Source: Euryarchaeota archaeon UBA438 (GTDB lineage Archaea > Thermoplasmatota > Poseidoniia > Poseidoniales > Thalassarchaeaceae). Taken from it: a DNA stretch of 33,710 nt. The notes under the pieces were generated by a model that had not been told where the DNA came from, did not search any database, and was given only the letters and a program-made list of their open reading frames with translations. Both the position numbers and the translations under genes were made by a program. How positions within the stretch are numbered: position 1 is the first letter of the stretch; each line of letters opens with the position of its first letter. The DNA lies in the NCBI GenBank assembly GCA_002504435.1, contig DAQP01000031.1:785-34494 (forward strand). The letters run 5' to 3'. Below are positions 26,097-33,526 of the stretch, piece after piece.

Positions 26097-26733
26097 TAAA
26101 ATGCTCCCACCCCAAAGGGACTCCGGAAAACTCGAACAACCACTGGATATGATACCGCTACCTGGTGGGAAAGCATGGGATGGTAGAATCGCATACCTCG
26201 ACAGGGACGGCGTCATAAACAGGGGTTTCGAGGACTATGTCAATTCAGTAGATCAGGTCGAGTTACTGCCAATGGCAGCTAAGTCAATTGGTGAACTCAG
26301 GAGATCCGGCTTCAGGGTTTGTGTCGTGACAAACCAGTCACCAGTGGGTCGCGGACTTTGGAGCAGAGAAAACCTAGCCTCAATTCATTCTGAGATAAGG
26401 AGGCTCCTCCTCCTAGATGACAAGGACGCGCATCTGGACTTAGTTCTGCATAGTCCATACGCACCATGGGAGAACTCTTGGGCTAGAAAACCAAATCCTG
26501 GGATGCTGGAGGCATCAAGGCAAATAATGAATCACGCTCATTCGGACTCTTCGTTATCAGGCCTAACCATATTATACGGTCCTGATTGGAAGGATAGGCC
26601 ATCAGAGGACGGCTCAGTAATGGTCGGGGACAGGGGGGTCGACATGAAGGCATCCGCCGAATTTGGAGTAATTGGGCATAGGTGTGATCCTGATGATGGA
26701 ATTGGCGGGGTCATCCAATCTATCCTGGGGTGA
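26086..26733 (+). CDS. gmhB: HAD-family phosphatase, GmhB-like (heptose bisphosphate phosphatase)
   Basis: GmhB removes the 7-phosphate of D-glycero-D-manno-heptose 1,7-bisphosphate. The 215-residue protein has the HAD signature YLDRDGVINRG (nucleophile Asp39, acid/base Asp41), motif II VVTNQSPVGRG, motif III WARKPNPGML and motif IV VMVGDRGVDMKAS. The segment that normally holds the four zinc ligands (CxH...CxCRKP) reads LHSPYAPWENSWARKP here, so the cysteines are missing. Histidinol phosphatases share the fold, so substrate assignment rests on the adjacent GmhA-like gene. An ATG at 26101 is an equally possible start, which would avoid the 11-base overlap with gmhA. TiaS starts at the stop codon. 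Confidence 0.85.
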   Translation: MGCDKMLPPQRDSGKLEQPLDMIPLPGGKAWDGRIAYLDRDGVINRGFEDYVNSVDQVELLPMAAKSIGELRRSGFRVCVVTNQSPVGRGLWSRENLASIHSEIRRLLLLDDKDAHLDLVLHSPYAPWENSWARKPNPGMLEASRQIMNHAHSDSSLSGLTILYGPDWKDRPSEDGSVMVGDRGVDMKASAEFGVIGHRCDPDDGIGGVIQSILG

Positions 26734-27995
26734 TCAGGCTGACTAAATCTCATCGTACCACGGTCATGATTGGTCTGGATGACACTGATCATCCCGATGT
26801 AGGGTGCACGACCCATGCGCTGGATTCGCTCGTGTCAAGAATATCGGAAGAACATTGGTCTGAGATATTGGAGAGGCGTCTGGTAAGACTCTGGCCCTTT
26901 GCATCGAGGAGGACTAGGGGGAATGGTGCACTTTGTGTGATTGCCTCAGTTGAATCATCCTCAATCGCTAACTTGGAGGAAATATGTGAAAGTTGGTTTG
27001 ATGATCTAGCAGAGTCTATTTCCAAGCATCCAGAAAATGGCATCAAGGCATCACCTTGTCTGCTTATTTCATACAACCAGACCCCGGAGTCATGGTACTG
27101 GGAATCGGTCAGGGCGGAGGTCGACATAGAAAACAGGAGGGCCGAGGTACTGGCCAGTGGCACCAAGGTACTGGAGTTGGGCGAGGGATGGGGCATTATC
27201 GGAGCTTCAGCGGCCATATCATGGGTGCCGAGTAAACACTCTTCGTGGGAACTAATAGCCTGGAGGGATGAAGCAAGGATTGGCTCAGAAAGAGAAGTCA
27301 GTCATGATGCCGTCGCTGAGATGGCGCAAAGTCATCCAGAAACGTTTCTGAACAGAGATCCCACCAAGAATAAGGGGCTGATTGCACCTAGGACGCCATG
27401 TCCTGTTTTGTATGGCATCAGGGGAGGGTCATGTAATTCAGTAACTGAAGCCCACATCTGGTTGCAAGCAAGAAAAGACGTTGAGGCCAGCCATACATGG
27501 GCCCCGCACAGAACCAATCAAATGTCCGATGACCACTTGGTCGGAGTCTGCACAGGGACCGTGCTTTCTCCACCTCATGAGGGAAGGGGAGCCCACACAA
27601 ATCTCAGGGTTCTGTCCAATGGGAAGGCATCTGTCCTGGTGGTCTTCAAGGAGGGCGGAGAAGTCAACAGGCTAGTGAGGCAGTTAATTCCCGGGGACCA
27701 GATTAATTGGATGGGGCTAGAGTCTCCCGATGGATCAATACACCTTGAGAGAGTCTCATTGCACTCTGCCGTTCCAAGGATATCTTCACGGCCATCATGT
27801 TGTGGCACGACAATGAGGAGTGCCGGAAGGAACCAACCCCTCAGGTGCCTCGATTGCGGCAACACTAGTGACAAGCTATGGATGTCAGAACCATGGTCTC
27901 CCACTGGCGTCTCATCTGTGTCCGGATGGTTTGAGCCATCCCCCTCGCAGAGGAGGCACCTCGCAAAGCCACTAAATCAGGGAGTCCCCACGTAA
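26730..27995 (+). CDS. tiaS: tRNA(Ile2) 2-agmatinylcytidine synthetase TiaS
   Basis: TiaS attaches agmatine to C34 of the tRNA that reads AUA, using ATP, so the anticodon decodes isoleucine. This archaea-specific enzyme is recognised by the N-terminal MIGLDDTDHPDVGCTTHAL, the segment ASRRTRGNGAL, CPVLYGIRGG near residue 230, an OB-fold domain (about 265-340), and a C-terminal zinc ribbon with cysteine pairs RPSCCGTTM and LRCLDCG. The length of 421 is normal. The GTG at 26730 overlaps the gmhB stop by four bases (GTGA); the ATG at 26766, which starts exactly at MIGLDDTD, is the alternative. It appears to be the third gene of the gmhA-gmhB transcript. Confidence 0.94.
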   Translation: MIRLTKSHRTTVMIGLDDTDHPDVGCTTHALDSLVSRISEEHWSEILERRLVRLWPFASRRTRGNGALCVIASVESSSIANLEEICESWFDDLAESISKHPENGIKASPCLLISYNQTPESWYWESVRAEVDIENRRAEVLASGTKVLELGEGWGIIGASAAISWVPSKHSSWELIAWRDEARIGSEREVSHDAVAEMAQSHPETFLNRDPTKNKGLIAPRTPCPVLYGIRGGSCNSVTEAHIWLQARKDVEASHTWAPHRTNQMSDDHLVGVCTGTVLSPPHEGRGAHTNLRVLSNGKASVLVVFKEGGEVNRLVRQLIPGDQINWMGLESPDGSIHLERVSLHSAVPRISSRPSCCGTTMRSAGRNQPLRCLDCGNTSDKLWMSEPWSPTGVSSVSGWFEPSPSQRRHLAKPLNQGVPT

Positions 27996-28012
27996 TATTT
28001 GGAGTAACCAAG

Positions 28013-28228
28013 ATGGCCATTTCCACAGAGGCTCTCCTACAGACCATTCTCATACTAACCGCTTTGGCCCTAATGTGGCTTATTTTCAAGAGGAACTCCT
28101 TTGGCAGCACCGAGGAAGATGATGAATACTCAGGCTTAGCTAGGGACCCAGAGACACTTTCTGAACCAACTCCAGAGGCCATTTCTGAGCTAGATAGGCT
28201 GATTCAGAAGAGATCAGACCAACGATAG
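28013..28228 (+). CDS. Small single-pass membrane protein, function unknown
   Basis: The 71-residue product has one N-terminal hydrophobic helix (about 6-25, LLQTILILTALALMWLIF), then a basic KRN and an acidic, hydrophilic cytoplasmic-type tail. I do not recognise a family. The gap after tiaS is 17 bases and a GGAG lies 13 bases before the ATG, so it is probably the last gene of that transcript. Its 3' end overlaps the convergent RecA-like gene by 15 bases. Sequence composition is like the neighbours. It could be a small adaptor, but there is no evidence for a specific role. Confidence 0.6.
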   Translation: MAISTEALLQTILILTALALMWLIFKRNSFGSTEEDDEYSGLARDPETLSEPTPEAISELDRLIQKRSDQR

Positions 28229-28786
28229 TCCAGATCCCCCCATCTCTAGAAGCTTCTCCTCTCCTTCGTCAGTGAGGATCCTAAATGACTCCCTTCTAGG
28301 GTGTCTAAGCAACATAACAGTTCGTAATACCCCTGCAAGGCTACGCTCCCCTCTAGCAATCAATGGGGGGCCAGAACCAGATGCGTTACCTACTGCGGAC
28401 GAAGTAGCTATGACTCCACATTCTGATAGTCTTGCAATTTTAGTCAATGAATCCCTGACTTCTTTTCTAGTCCTGCCAATCGGCTCGCACCAGTCATCAA
28501 TTATCACCAGTCCACCACTTCCCAATTGACCAATATTTTCGAGAATAATATCCTCTATCAGAGGTAAGCTGCCTCCAAACTCAATAATCCTCATTTCCAT
28601 AATCTGATTATTATCCAAGCCATCCATAATCTCCGAGAATCTTGATCCATCCGGCGCATTCATACACGCCCAGATTACAGAGTTACCATTTTCCAAGGTC
28701 TTCCTGGCCATATTCATGCAGAGTGTTGTTCTACCTGCTCCCGGTTCAGATGATAGATGTACACCACCTCGGCCCAAATCTATCAT
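28214..28786 (-). CDS. Minimal RecA/RadB-like ATPase with Lys-to-Arg Walker A
   Basis: The 190-residue protein resembles the core of the RecA/RadA/KaiC fold: RGGVHLSSEPGAGRTTLC at the N-terminus is a P-loop, and GGLVIIDDW at 91-99 is Walker B. ERSLAGVLRTVMLLRHPRRE, with FRILTDEG near the end, matches the layout of the last strands of RadB. In the P-loop the invariant Lys is Arg19 (GAGRTT), encoded AGA, which often weakens ATP hydrolysis. There is no N-terminal domain; the upstream frame has no start codon before a stop. It may be an archaeal RadB-like recombination mediator, or a degenerate regulatory ATPase. The function is not proven. Confidence 0.65.
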   Translation of the reverse strand: MIDLGRGGVHLSSEPGAGRTTLCMNMARKTLENGNSVIWACMNAPDGSRFSEIMDGLDNNQIMEMRIIEFGGSLPLIEDIILENIGQLGSGGLVIIDDWCEPIGRTRKEVRDSLTKIARLSECGVIATSSAVGNASGSGPPLIARGERSLAGVLRTVMLLRHPRRESFRILTDEGEEKLLEMGGSGLSLV

Positions 28787-28842
28787 ATGCCTTGCTCCGT
28801 AACATTGCGAATGAGCATTACTGAGGAAGATTGCTATTCCTC

Positions 28843-28852
28843 TCTAAAAAGA
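28843..28852 (+). promoter_or_regulatory. Candidate TATA box for the small tail-anchored protein gene
   Basis: The A-rich string tctaaaaaga sits 30-39 bases upstream of the ATG at 28882, in the 95-bp gap between divergent genes. The spacing predicts a nearly leaderless transcript. Confidence 0.4.
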
Positions 28853-28881
28853 ATATTGTACATGCTCTCGCAGTCAGTGCC

Positions 28882-29103
28882 ATGAGCGGGGTATCACGGG
28901 GCAAGGAAAGGATCCCCCGGAGGCCCCTCCCTCACTTCGAGGAGACCGAGTCCGGGATCGTCGAGGGCATTACCGAATCTGGATTCCTCAAAGTCGCTCT
29001 TGACGACGTAAACCAATACGGCCCCCATGCAATGATTGTACTTCTGGGAATTGTGGCCGCCGCTACTGCAGCAGTATTGATGGTTGCGATGTTCCTAATC
29101 TAG
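28882..29103 (+). CDS. Small tail-anchored membrane protein, function unknown
   Basis: The 73-residue protein has a basic N-terminus (GVSRGKERIPRRPLPHF), an amphipathic middle, and one C-terminal hydrophobic helix of about 24 residues ending at the stop, so it should be tail-anchored with the N-terminus in the cytoplasm. This layout resembles the SecG/Sec61-beta subunit of the archaeal translocon, but I cannot see convincing Sec61-beta motifs, so that is only a possibility. The ATG at 28882 is preferred over an in-frame TTG at 28831 because the TATA-like box lies between them. The end shares CTAG with purB. Confidence 0.6.
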   Translation: MSGVSRGKERIPRRPLPHFEETESGIVEGITESGFLKVALDDVNQYGPHAMIVLLGIVAAATAAVLMVAMFLI

Positions 29104-30449
29104 CCCATCATTTTCCTAGCGAGGGTCACCGCACTATCCACGATCTCGCCTGATACGCCAAGGTGCCCTCGAGGGTCGAACAAATCGTCCAATTGGCCAC
29201 TATCGAATATTGAAGATATTGACTCAGAAGAAACGCACACCTCCTTCAGATGCAACCCCTCCTCCATTGCCTTCATCGAAGCAGCCCTGAGCTCCTCATG
29301 TGCCTTGTCCCTGGGCATCCCCGAATCAACTAGTGCAAGCATCATCTTCTCTGCCATAACGAGACCATTCTGACTTTCGATATTCTCCAGCATTTTTTCC
29401 CTATTCACGACCAGCCTCGAAAGAACCCTGTCGCACTTGTCTAATATGTCATCTAGGAGTATCATAGAGTGCGAGAGGGTGAATCTCTCCGATGAAGAGT
29501 TGGCAAGGTCTCTTTCGTGCCACAGAAGAGCATTTTCATACGATGGAACGATCATCGATCTAACAATTCTGGCAAGTCCACAAGCATTTTCAGCCGTAAT
29601 CGGGTTCTTTTTGTGAGCCATGGTAGATGACCCGACCTGCTTCTTCACGTCGAATGACTCTGCGACCTCGCCAATCTCGCTCCTCTGTAGATTCCTAACT
29701 TCCTGCAGTATTTTCTCAATACTGGTTGCTACATTGGACATCCATCCGACCCACTCAATATACCTGTCCCTGCCAACAACCTGCGTGGTCGCAACTGGTA
29801 TTCCGAGATCCAATTCAGTGAGTATAAGACTCTGTAGCTCGATAGCCCTCTCGCCTTGTGCAGCACCAGTCCCAACTGCCCCTAGGAACTTACCCGTGGT
29901 GGCCCTCGGGGTCAACTCATCAAGCCTTACCATGTGCCTACGGAATTCATCCACCCAAACGGCCACTTTCAATCCGAATGTTATGGGGACCGCAGCCTGT
30001 CCATGGGTCCTGCCTAGCATTATCGTATCCCTTTCCCTCTCTGCTAGGTCGCACATGGTCGAAGTCAGCCTTACGAGCATCTCCTTCTGCAACTCTATGC
30101 TATTCTTGATTTGGAGTGCAACAGCGGAGTCTACGATATCGTTACTTGTGGCCCCAAGGTGAATGCACCAACCTGCCTCTCCCGCTACTTCTGCCATTGC
30201 CTTTGTGAGTGCCATGATGTCATGCCTGGTTTCAGCCTCAATCTCATCGACCCTGTCGGCCGTAACAATTCCAGGGTCCGAAATATCAGCAATCATGTCA
30301 TAGTGCTCGGGACTAACTCTCCCCATTTTGCTATGAGCCCAAACCAAGGCCCTCTCGACTTCTAATTGCCTGGAATGCCTTCCTTCGCGAGACCATATGG
30401 CCTTAGCTTCATCCCGCCCATATCGATAGTCCAGAGGTGATACTGACAT
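29100..30449 (-). CDS. purB: Adenylosuccinate lyase
   Basis: PurB acts twice in purine synthesis: it releases fumarate from SAICAR and from adenylosuccinate to form AICAR and AMP. The 449-residue protein begins MSVSPLDYRYG, the usual archaeal PurB N-terminus. ETRHDIMALT (His76), RTHGQAAVPITFG (probable catalytic His149) and the fumarase/lyase-superfamily loop GSSTMAHKKNP at 273-283 follow. The loop usually reads GSSxMPxKxNP; the Pro is Ala here, which is odd, but the catalytic Ser pair is kept. ATG 30449 matches the family; ATG 30464 would add five residues. It lies downstream of dph6 on the same strand. Confidence 0.95.
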   Translation of the reverse strand: MSVSPLDYRYGRDEAKAIWSREGRHSRQLEVERALVWAHSKMGRVSPEHYDMIADISDPGIVTADRVDEIEAETRHDIMALTKAMAEVAGEAGWCIHLGATSNDIVDSAVALQIKNSIELQKEMLVRLTSTMCDLAERERDTIMLGRTHGQAAVPITFGLKVAVWVDEFRRHMVRLDELTPRATTGKFLGAVGTGAAQGERAIELQSLILTELDLGIPVATTQVVGRDRYIEWVGWMSNVATSIEKILQEVRNLQRSEIGEVAESFDVKKQVGSSTMAHKKNPITAENACGLARIVRSMIVPSYENALLWHERDLANSSSERFTLSHSMILLDDILDKCDRVLSRLVVNREKMLENIESQNGLVMAEKMMLALVDSGMPRDKAHEELRAASMKAMEEGLHLKEVCVSSESISSIFDSGQLDDLFDPRGHLGVSGEIVDSAVTLARKMMG

Positions 30450-30489
30450 ACTTCCCCGTGTCATTCCGACCCCCGTCCCCTGTTTGAGT

Positions 30490-31242
30490 CTAGCGCACGG
30501 GCGTTAGTCTTGCAGAATTGACATTCCATACCCCTCTGGAGCCTTCCCAGGCAACTTCCCCTATTGCCTCTATACTCCGTTCCATATGTGGAGCTCCAAG
30601 AACCAGAGTCTCAAACTCCCCCCCTTCTCCATCCACATTGAATCTGTACCTTCTCGAGAGGGCCTGTAGTCGTTCAACTTCATCATTCCCTATACGTGCA
30701 CCCAGCCACTCAGCACCTAGCCCTTCGCAGGAGACCGAGGCAATACGGACATCGAAACCGTGCCGATAGAGATTTTCCATGTGTCTATCAGGGGAGTTAT
30801 GCCAGAGTGGGGAGAACGAATGAACCCCCAATCGCTCGCACATCATCTCTAACCTGGTCCTTTGAAAATCGGATCTGAGGGCCCCGCAGACAACAGCATC
30901 AAACTCTAACAAACCCTCATGTATCTCTATTCCAGAAGAGTCCCAGTCCTCGGGCCACGCCTTTTTCATAGCCAGTCCTGGGTCGGAAAGCCCTCTCAGA
31001 CCATCTTCTAAATCCACCATTTCCTGCTCAACCTCCCCCGAAGTCAGTATTGGAAGCCATGGAATGCCCGCTGATGCCGCCTGCATGCCCGCCATGGCAA
31101 CCCCCTGAGTTTGGAACATCATTGAATCATCCCCAGTTATGCACATGGTAACTACAGCCTTGACGTCCCACCCCCTCATTAGTGCCCACCAAGTGGAATA
31201 TGCGGAATCTTTGCCTCCCGAACCCAAAATTACCACTCTCAT
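30490..31242 (-). CDS. dph6: Diphthine-ammonia ligase (Dph6-like ATP-pyrophosphatase)
   Basis: Dph6 completes diphthamide, the modified His of translation factor aEF2, by ATP-dependent amidation of diphthine. The 250-residue protein starts VVILGSGGKDSAYSTWWAL, an N-type PP-loop (SGGKDS), and has the family pattern around GLLEFDAVVCGALRSDFQRTR. Further typical segments are SFSPLWHNSPDRHMENLYRHGF and FNVDGEGGEFETLVLGAP. The ATG at 31242 is chosen because family similarity starts there; the longer frame (to 31302) would take up the divergent psmA promoter. purB is about 40 bases downstream. A second function as another PP-loop amidotransferase cannot be excluded. Confidence 0.9.
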   Translation of the reverse strand: MRVVILGSGGKDSAYSTWWALMRGWDVKAVVTMCITGDDSMMFQTQGVAMAGMQAASAGIPWLPILTSGEVEQEMVDLEDGLRGLSDPGLAMKKAWPEDWDSSGIEIHEGLLEFDAVVCGALRSDFQRTRLEMMCERLGVHSFSPLWHNSPDRHMENLYRHGFDVRIASVSCEGLGAEWLGARIGNDEVERLQALSRRYRFNVDGEGGEFETLVLGAPHMERSIEAIGEVAWEGSRGVWNVNSARLTPVR

Positions 31243-31341
31243 GCATCCCCCTGTGGGCTGAAGCGCTTGAATGCCTCGATTGACGAGCCTGTTAACAACC
31301 AACCTTGATAAGAGGCCAGTGAGGCATGGGGCTTGATAGCG
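31243..31341. promoter_or_regulatory. Divergent promoter region between dph6 and psmA
   Basis: The 99-bp gap contains ttgataag at 31305-31312, 30-37 bases before the psmA ATG, a plausible TATA-like box resembling those before aIF5A and the OPT gene. The palindrome aagcgctt lies at 31261-31268 nearer the dph6 start. No function for the palindrome is known. Confidence 0.35.
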
Positions 31342-32049
31342 ATGCAGCCAAGCGGACGTGGATACGACTCATCAGTAGGAACTTTCTCACCAGACGGACG
31401 ACTTCACCAGGTAGAGTACGCTAGAGAGTCGGTAAAGAGGGGCTCAACAACGGTGGGTCTGAAATTCCGTGATGGAGTCATACTGATAGTGGCGAAGAGG
31501 ATACCAAGCAGACTGGTAATTCCCGACTCAATAGAAAAAATGTATCAGATTGATGACCACATTGGCATTACAACATCTGGTTTGGTGGCTGATGCTAGGC
31601 AGTTGGTCGATAGGGCCAGAGTACAGTGCCAGATAAACAGAATGACATACGGGGCCCAGATTGATGTGACATCTCTGGTGAAGAAGATGTGTGACTACAA
31701 GCAATCATTCACCCAATACGGAGGAGCCAGGCCATTCGGAACCGCATTACTGATTGCAGGGGTTGATTCTGATGGAGCCCATCTCTTCGAGACCGACCCT
31801 TCCGGTGCATATGGCTCGTATCAGGCGGGAGCTATTGGGAGCGGCCGCAGTGAGGTGATCGCTTACTTCGAGGATAAGTGGAAACCAGGCATGACTGAGA
31901 ACGCCTCGATTAAGATCGGGCTCGAGGCCCTAGCTGAAACCCTTGAAGACGGCCTTTCCGGAGATTCGGTAGAGATTTGCGTCATTGATGGAAATGGATA
32001 CAGGGAACTTTCGTCGGAAGACACTGAGAAGCACCTTGCCAAGTTATAG
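31342..32049 (+). CDS. psmA: Proteasome alpha subunit
   Basis: This is the alpha subunit of the archaeal 20S proteasome, which forms the outer gate rings of the protein-degrading barrel. The 235-residue protein starts with the alpha-type N-terminus GRGYDSSVGTFSPDGRLHQVEYA, the gating and ring-assembly signature, and has the fold typical for the family (GIGTTSGLVADARQLVDRAR-like region, TQYGGARPFGTALL, DPSGAYGSYQAGAIGSG). It lacks the propeptide and N-terminal Thr of beta subunits, as expected. ATG 31342 is chosen over TTG 31333. The beta subunits are not in the window. It begins the conserved archaeal proteasome-exosome gene series. Confidence 0.96.
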   Translation: MQPSGRGYDSSVGTFSPDGRLHQVEYARESVKRGSTTVGLKFRDGVILIVAKRIPSRLVIPDSIEKMYQIDDHIGITTSGLVADARQLVDRARVQCQINRMTYGAQIDVTSLVKKMCDYKQSFTQYGGARPFGTALLIAGVDSDGAHLFETDPSGAYGSYQAGAIGSGRSEVIAYFEDKWKPGMTENASIKIGLEALAETLEDGLSGDSVEICVIDGNGYRELSSEDTEKHLAKL

Positions 32050-32103
32050 GTACAGTGGCAAGCACTATCCCCCCATTCACACTCGGCTCCTTGAGGGAGT
32101 CCA

Positions 32104-32793
32104 TTGGTCAGTCTGGATGATGCCGTCATCGCCCGTATCGAGAAAGGAGGCAGTAGGTACGAGATTCTAGTTGATCCGGATTTGGTCGATGAATGGAAAA
32201 ACGACCCCTCTTCAGTTGAAATGGACGACCTTCTTGCAATAGGTGAGGTATGGACCGATTCCAAGAACGGTGAGAGGCCAACCTCGGATGCATTGGAGAA
32301 TGTATTTGGATCAAGCGATCTTGAGGTCTGTGTATCCAAGATACTGAGGGATGGCAGCATACAGCTAACAACGGCTCAACGCAAAAAGATGGTCGAGGAA
32401 AAGAGACTCCAGATAATTAGTGAAATTGCAAGCACTGCAACCGATCCAAAGACAAAGATGCCCCATCCACGCACCAGGATAGAGAACGCACTCGACGAAG
32501 CTAGATTTTCCGTAGATCCTTTCAAATCTGTAGAAAGTCAGGTAAGTGACGCAATAAAAGTCTTGAAACCCCTGATTCCCCTCCAATTCATCACCGTCCG
32601 GCTCGCATTCAAGATACCCGGGAGCTCTTATGGCTCAGTGAATCAGATGCTTCGGGATTCTGTAATGAGGGAGGAATGGCTCTCTGATGGCACGTGGGCC
32701 TGCGTAATTGAGGTCCCGGGTGGGATGAAAAACGAGGTTATCAGCAAGGTTGCCAGCAGAGCCTCAGAGGCAGAAGTAAGAGAACTTGACTGA
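32104..32793 (+). CDS. sdo1: Ribosome maturation protein SBDS (Sdo1)
   Basis: SBDS helps release the anti-association factor aIF6 from the large ribosomal subunit. The 229-residue protein begins MVSLDDAVIARIEKGGSRYE, nearly the archaeal SBDS consensus. It has three domains: FYSH (1-90), a helical domain (SIQLTTAQRKKM through PRTRIENALDEARFSVDP), and a ferredoxin-like C-terminal domain. The start codon is TTG at 32104; no ATG or GTG is in frame nearby, and GAGGGAG at 32093-32099 supports it as a ribosome-binding site. The gap to psmA is 54 bases. The position between psmA and rrp4 is the classic archaeal arrangement. Confidence 0.95.
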   Translation: MVSLDDAVIARIEKGGSRYEILVDPDLVDEWKNDPSSVEMDDLLAIGEVWTDSKNGERPTSDALENVFGSSDLEVCVSKILRDGSIQLTTAQRKKMVEEKRLQIISEIASTATDPKTKMPHPRTRIENALDEARFSVDPFKSVESQVSDAIKVLKPLIPLQFITVRLAFKIPGSSYGSVNQMLRDSVMREEWLSDGTWACVIEVPGGMKNEVISKVASRASEAEVRELD

Positions 32794-32857
32794 TAATTCA
32801 CCGTAGGTGGCAGCATCAACGGTTATGAAGGGCTGGCCGGTCGCGCGGCCCGATACT

Positions 32858-33526
32858 ATGAGTAGAGAGAGCAACGCGGACGGACCGCGAGACTCACGAC
32901 GAGACCTCGTCGTCGTGCCCGGGGAAGACCTCGGTGTATCAGAGGGGTATGAGGCAGGGCACGGAGTACTAGTTGTCGACGGCCGCCTCAAATCGACGAA
33001 ACAAGGACGAATGAATACGAAGGGCAGCACTGTCTCAGTGGAGCCTCTTCACACAACATACATGCCCAGGCCGGGAGATCTGGTTATTGGGCATATAGAA
33101 GGGTGCACGAACAATATCTGGTTCGTTGACATAGGAGCGCCCTTCAACTCCATACTTCCAATGAGCCTAGGGCCAGCTAAGGTTGAGTTCGGGGGTACTA
33201 GGAAGGTACTGGACATAGGAGACTCTATTCTCTGCAGGGTTCAAGAAGTTGAAGAGACCCATCAGAGTGTTGTTACAATGAAAGGGCTCGGCCTCAGGAA
33301 GATTAGGTCCGGCGCACTCGACGATGTCGACCCACACCTTCTGGGCAGGCTAATTGGCAAGGGGGGAAACTTCCTCAGAGACTTGAAACTTGAGTCCGAG
33401 TGCCGGATAGTCGTAGCCGAGAACGGCCGATTGTGGATAGACGGAGGCCTAGAGGGAATTCTCAAAGTGAGAAAATCACTGAAGGAATTATCTCATGAGG
33501 CAAGACAAGTTGGAGGTGTTAATTGA
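32858..33526 (+). CDS. rrp4: Exosome RNA-binding subunit Rrp4
   Basis: Rrp4 forms part of the cap of the archaeal exosome, which holds and guides RNA into the Rrp41-Rrp42 ring for 3'-5' degradation. The 222-residue protein has the N-terminal domain (DLVVVPGEDLGVSEGYEAGHG), an S1 domain (PRPGDLVIGHIEG to about residue 140), and a KH-type domain with LLGRLIGKGGNFLRDLK (GKGG). The ATG at 32858 is chosen; the GTG at 32807 and ATG at 32825 would add 17 or 11 residues of poorly conserved sequence. The stop overlaps the rrp41 start by one base (TGATG), so they are translationally coupled. It follows SBDS in the conserved order. Confidence 0.93.
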   Translation: MSRESNADGPRDSRRDLVVVPGEDLGVSEGYEAGHGVLVVDGRLKSTKQGRMNTKGSTVSVEPLHTTYMPRPGDLVIGHIEGCTNNIWFVDIGAPFNSILPMSLGPAKVEFGGTRKVLDIGDSILCRVQEVEETHQSVVTMKGLGLRKIRSGALDDVDPHLLGRLIGKGGNFLRDLKLESECRIVVAENGRLWIDGGLEGILKVRKSLKELSHEARQVGGVN

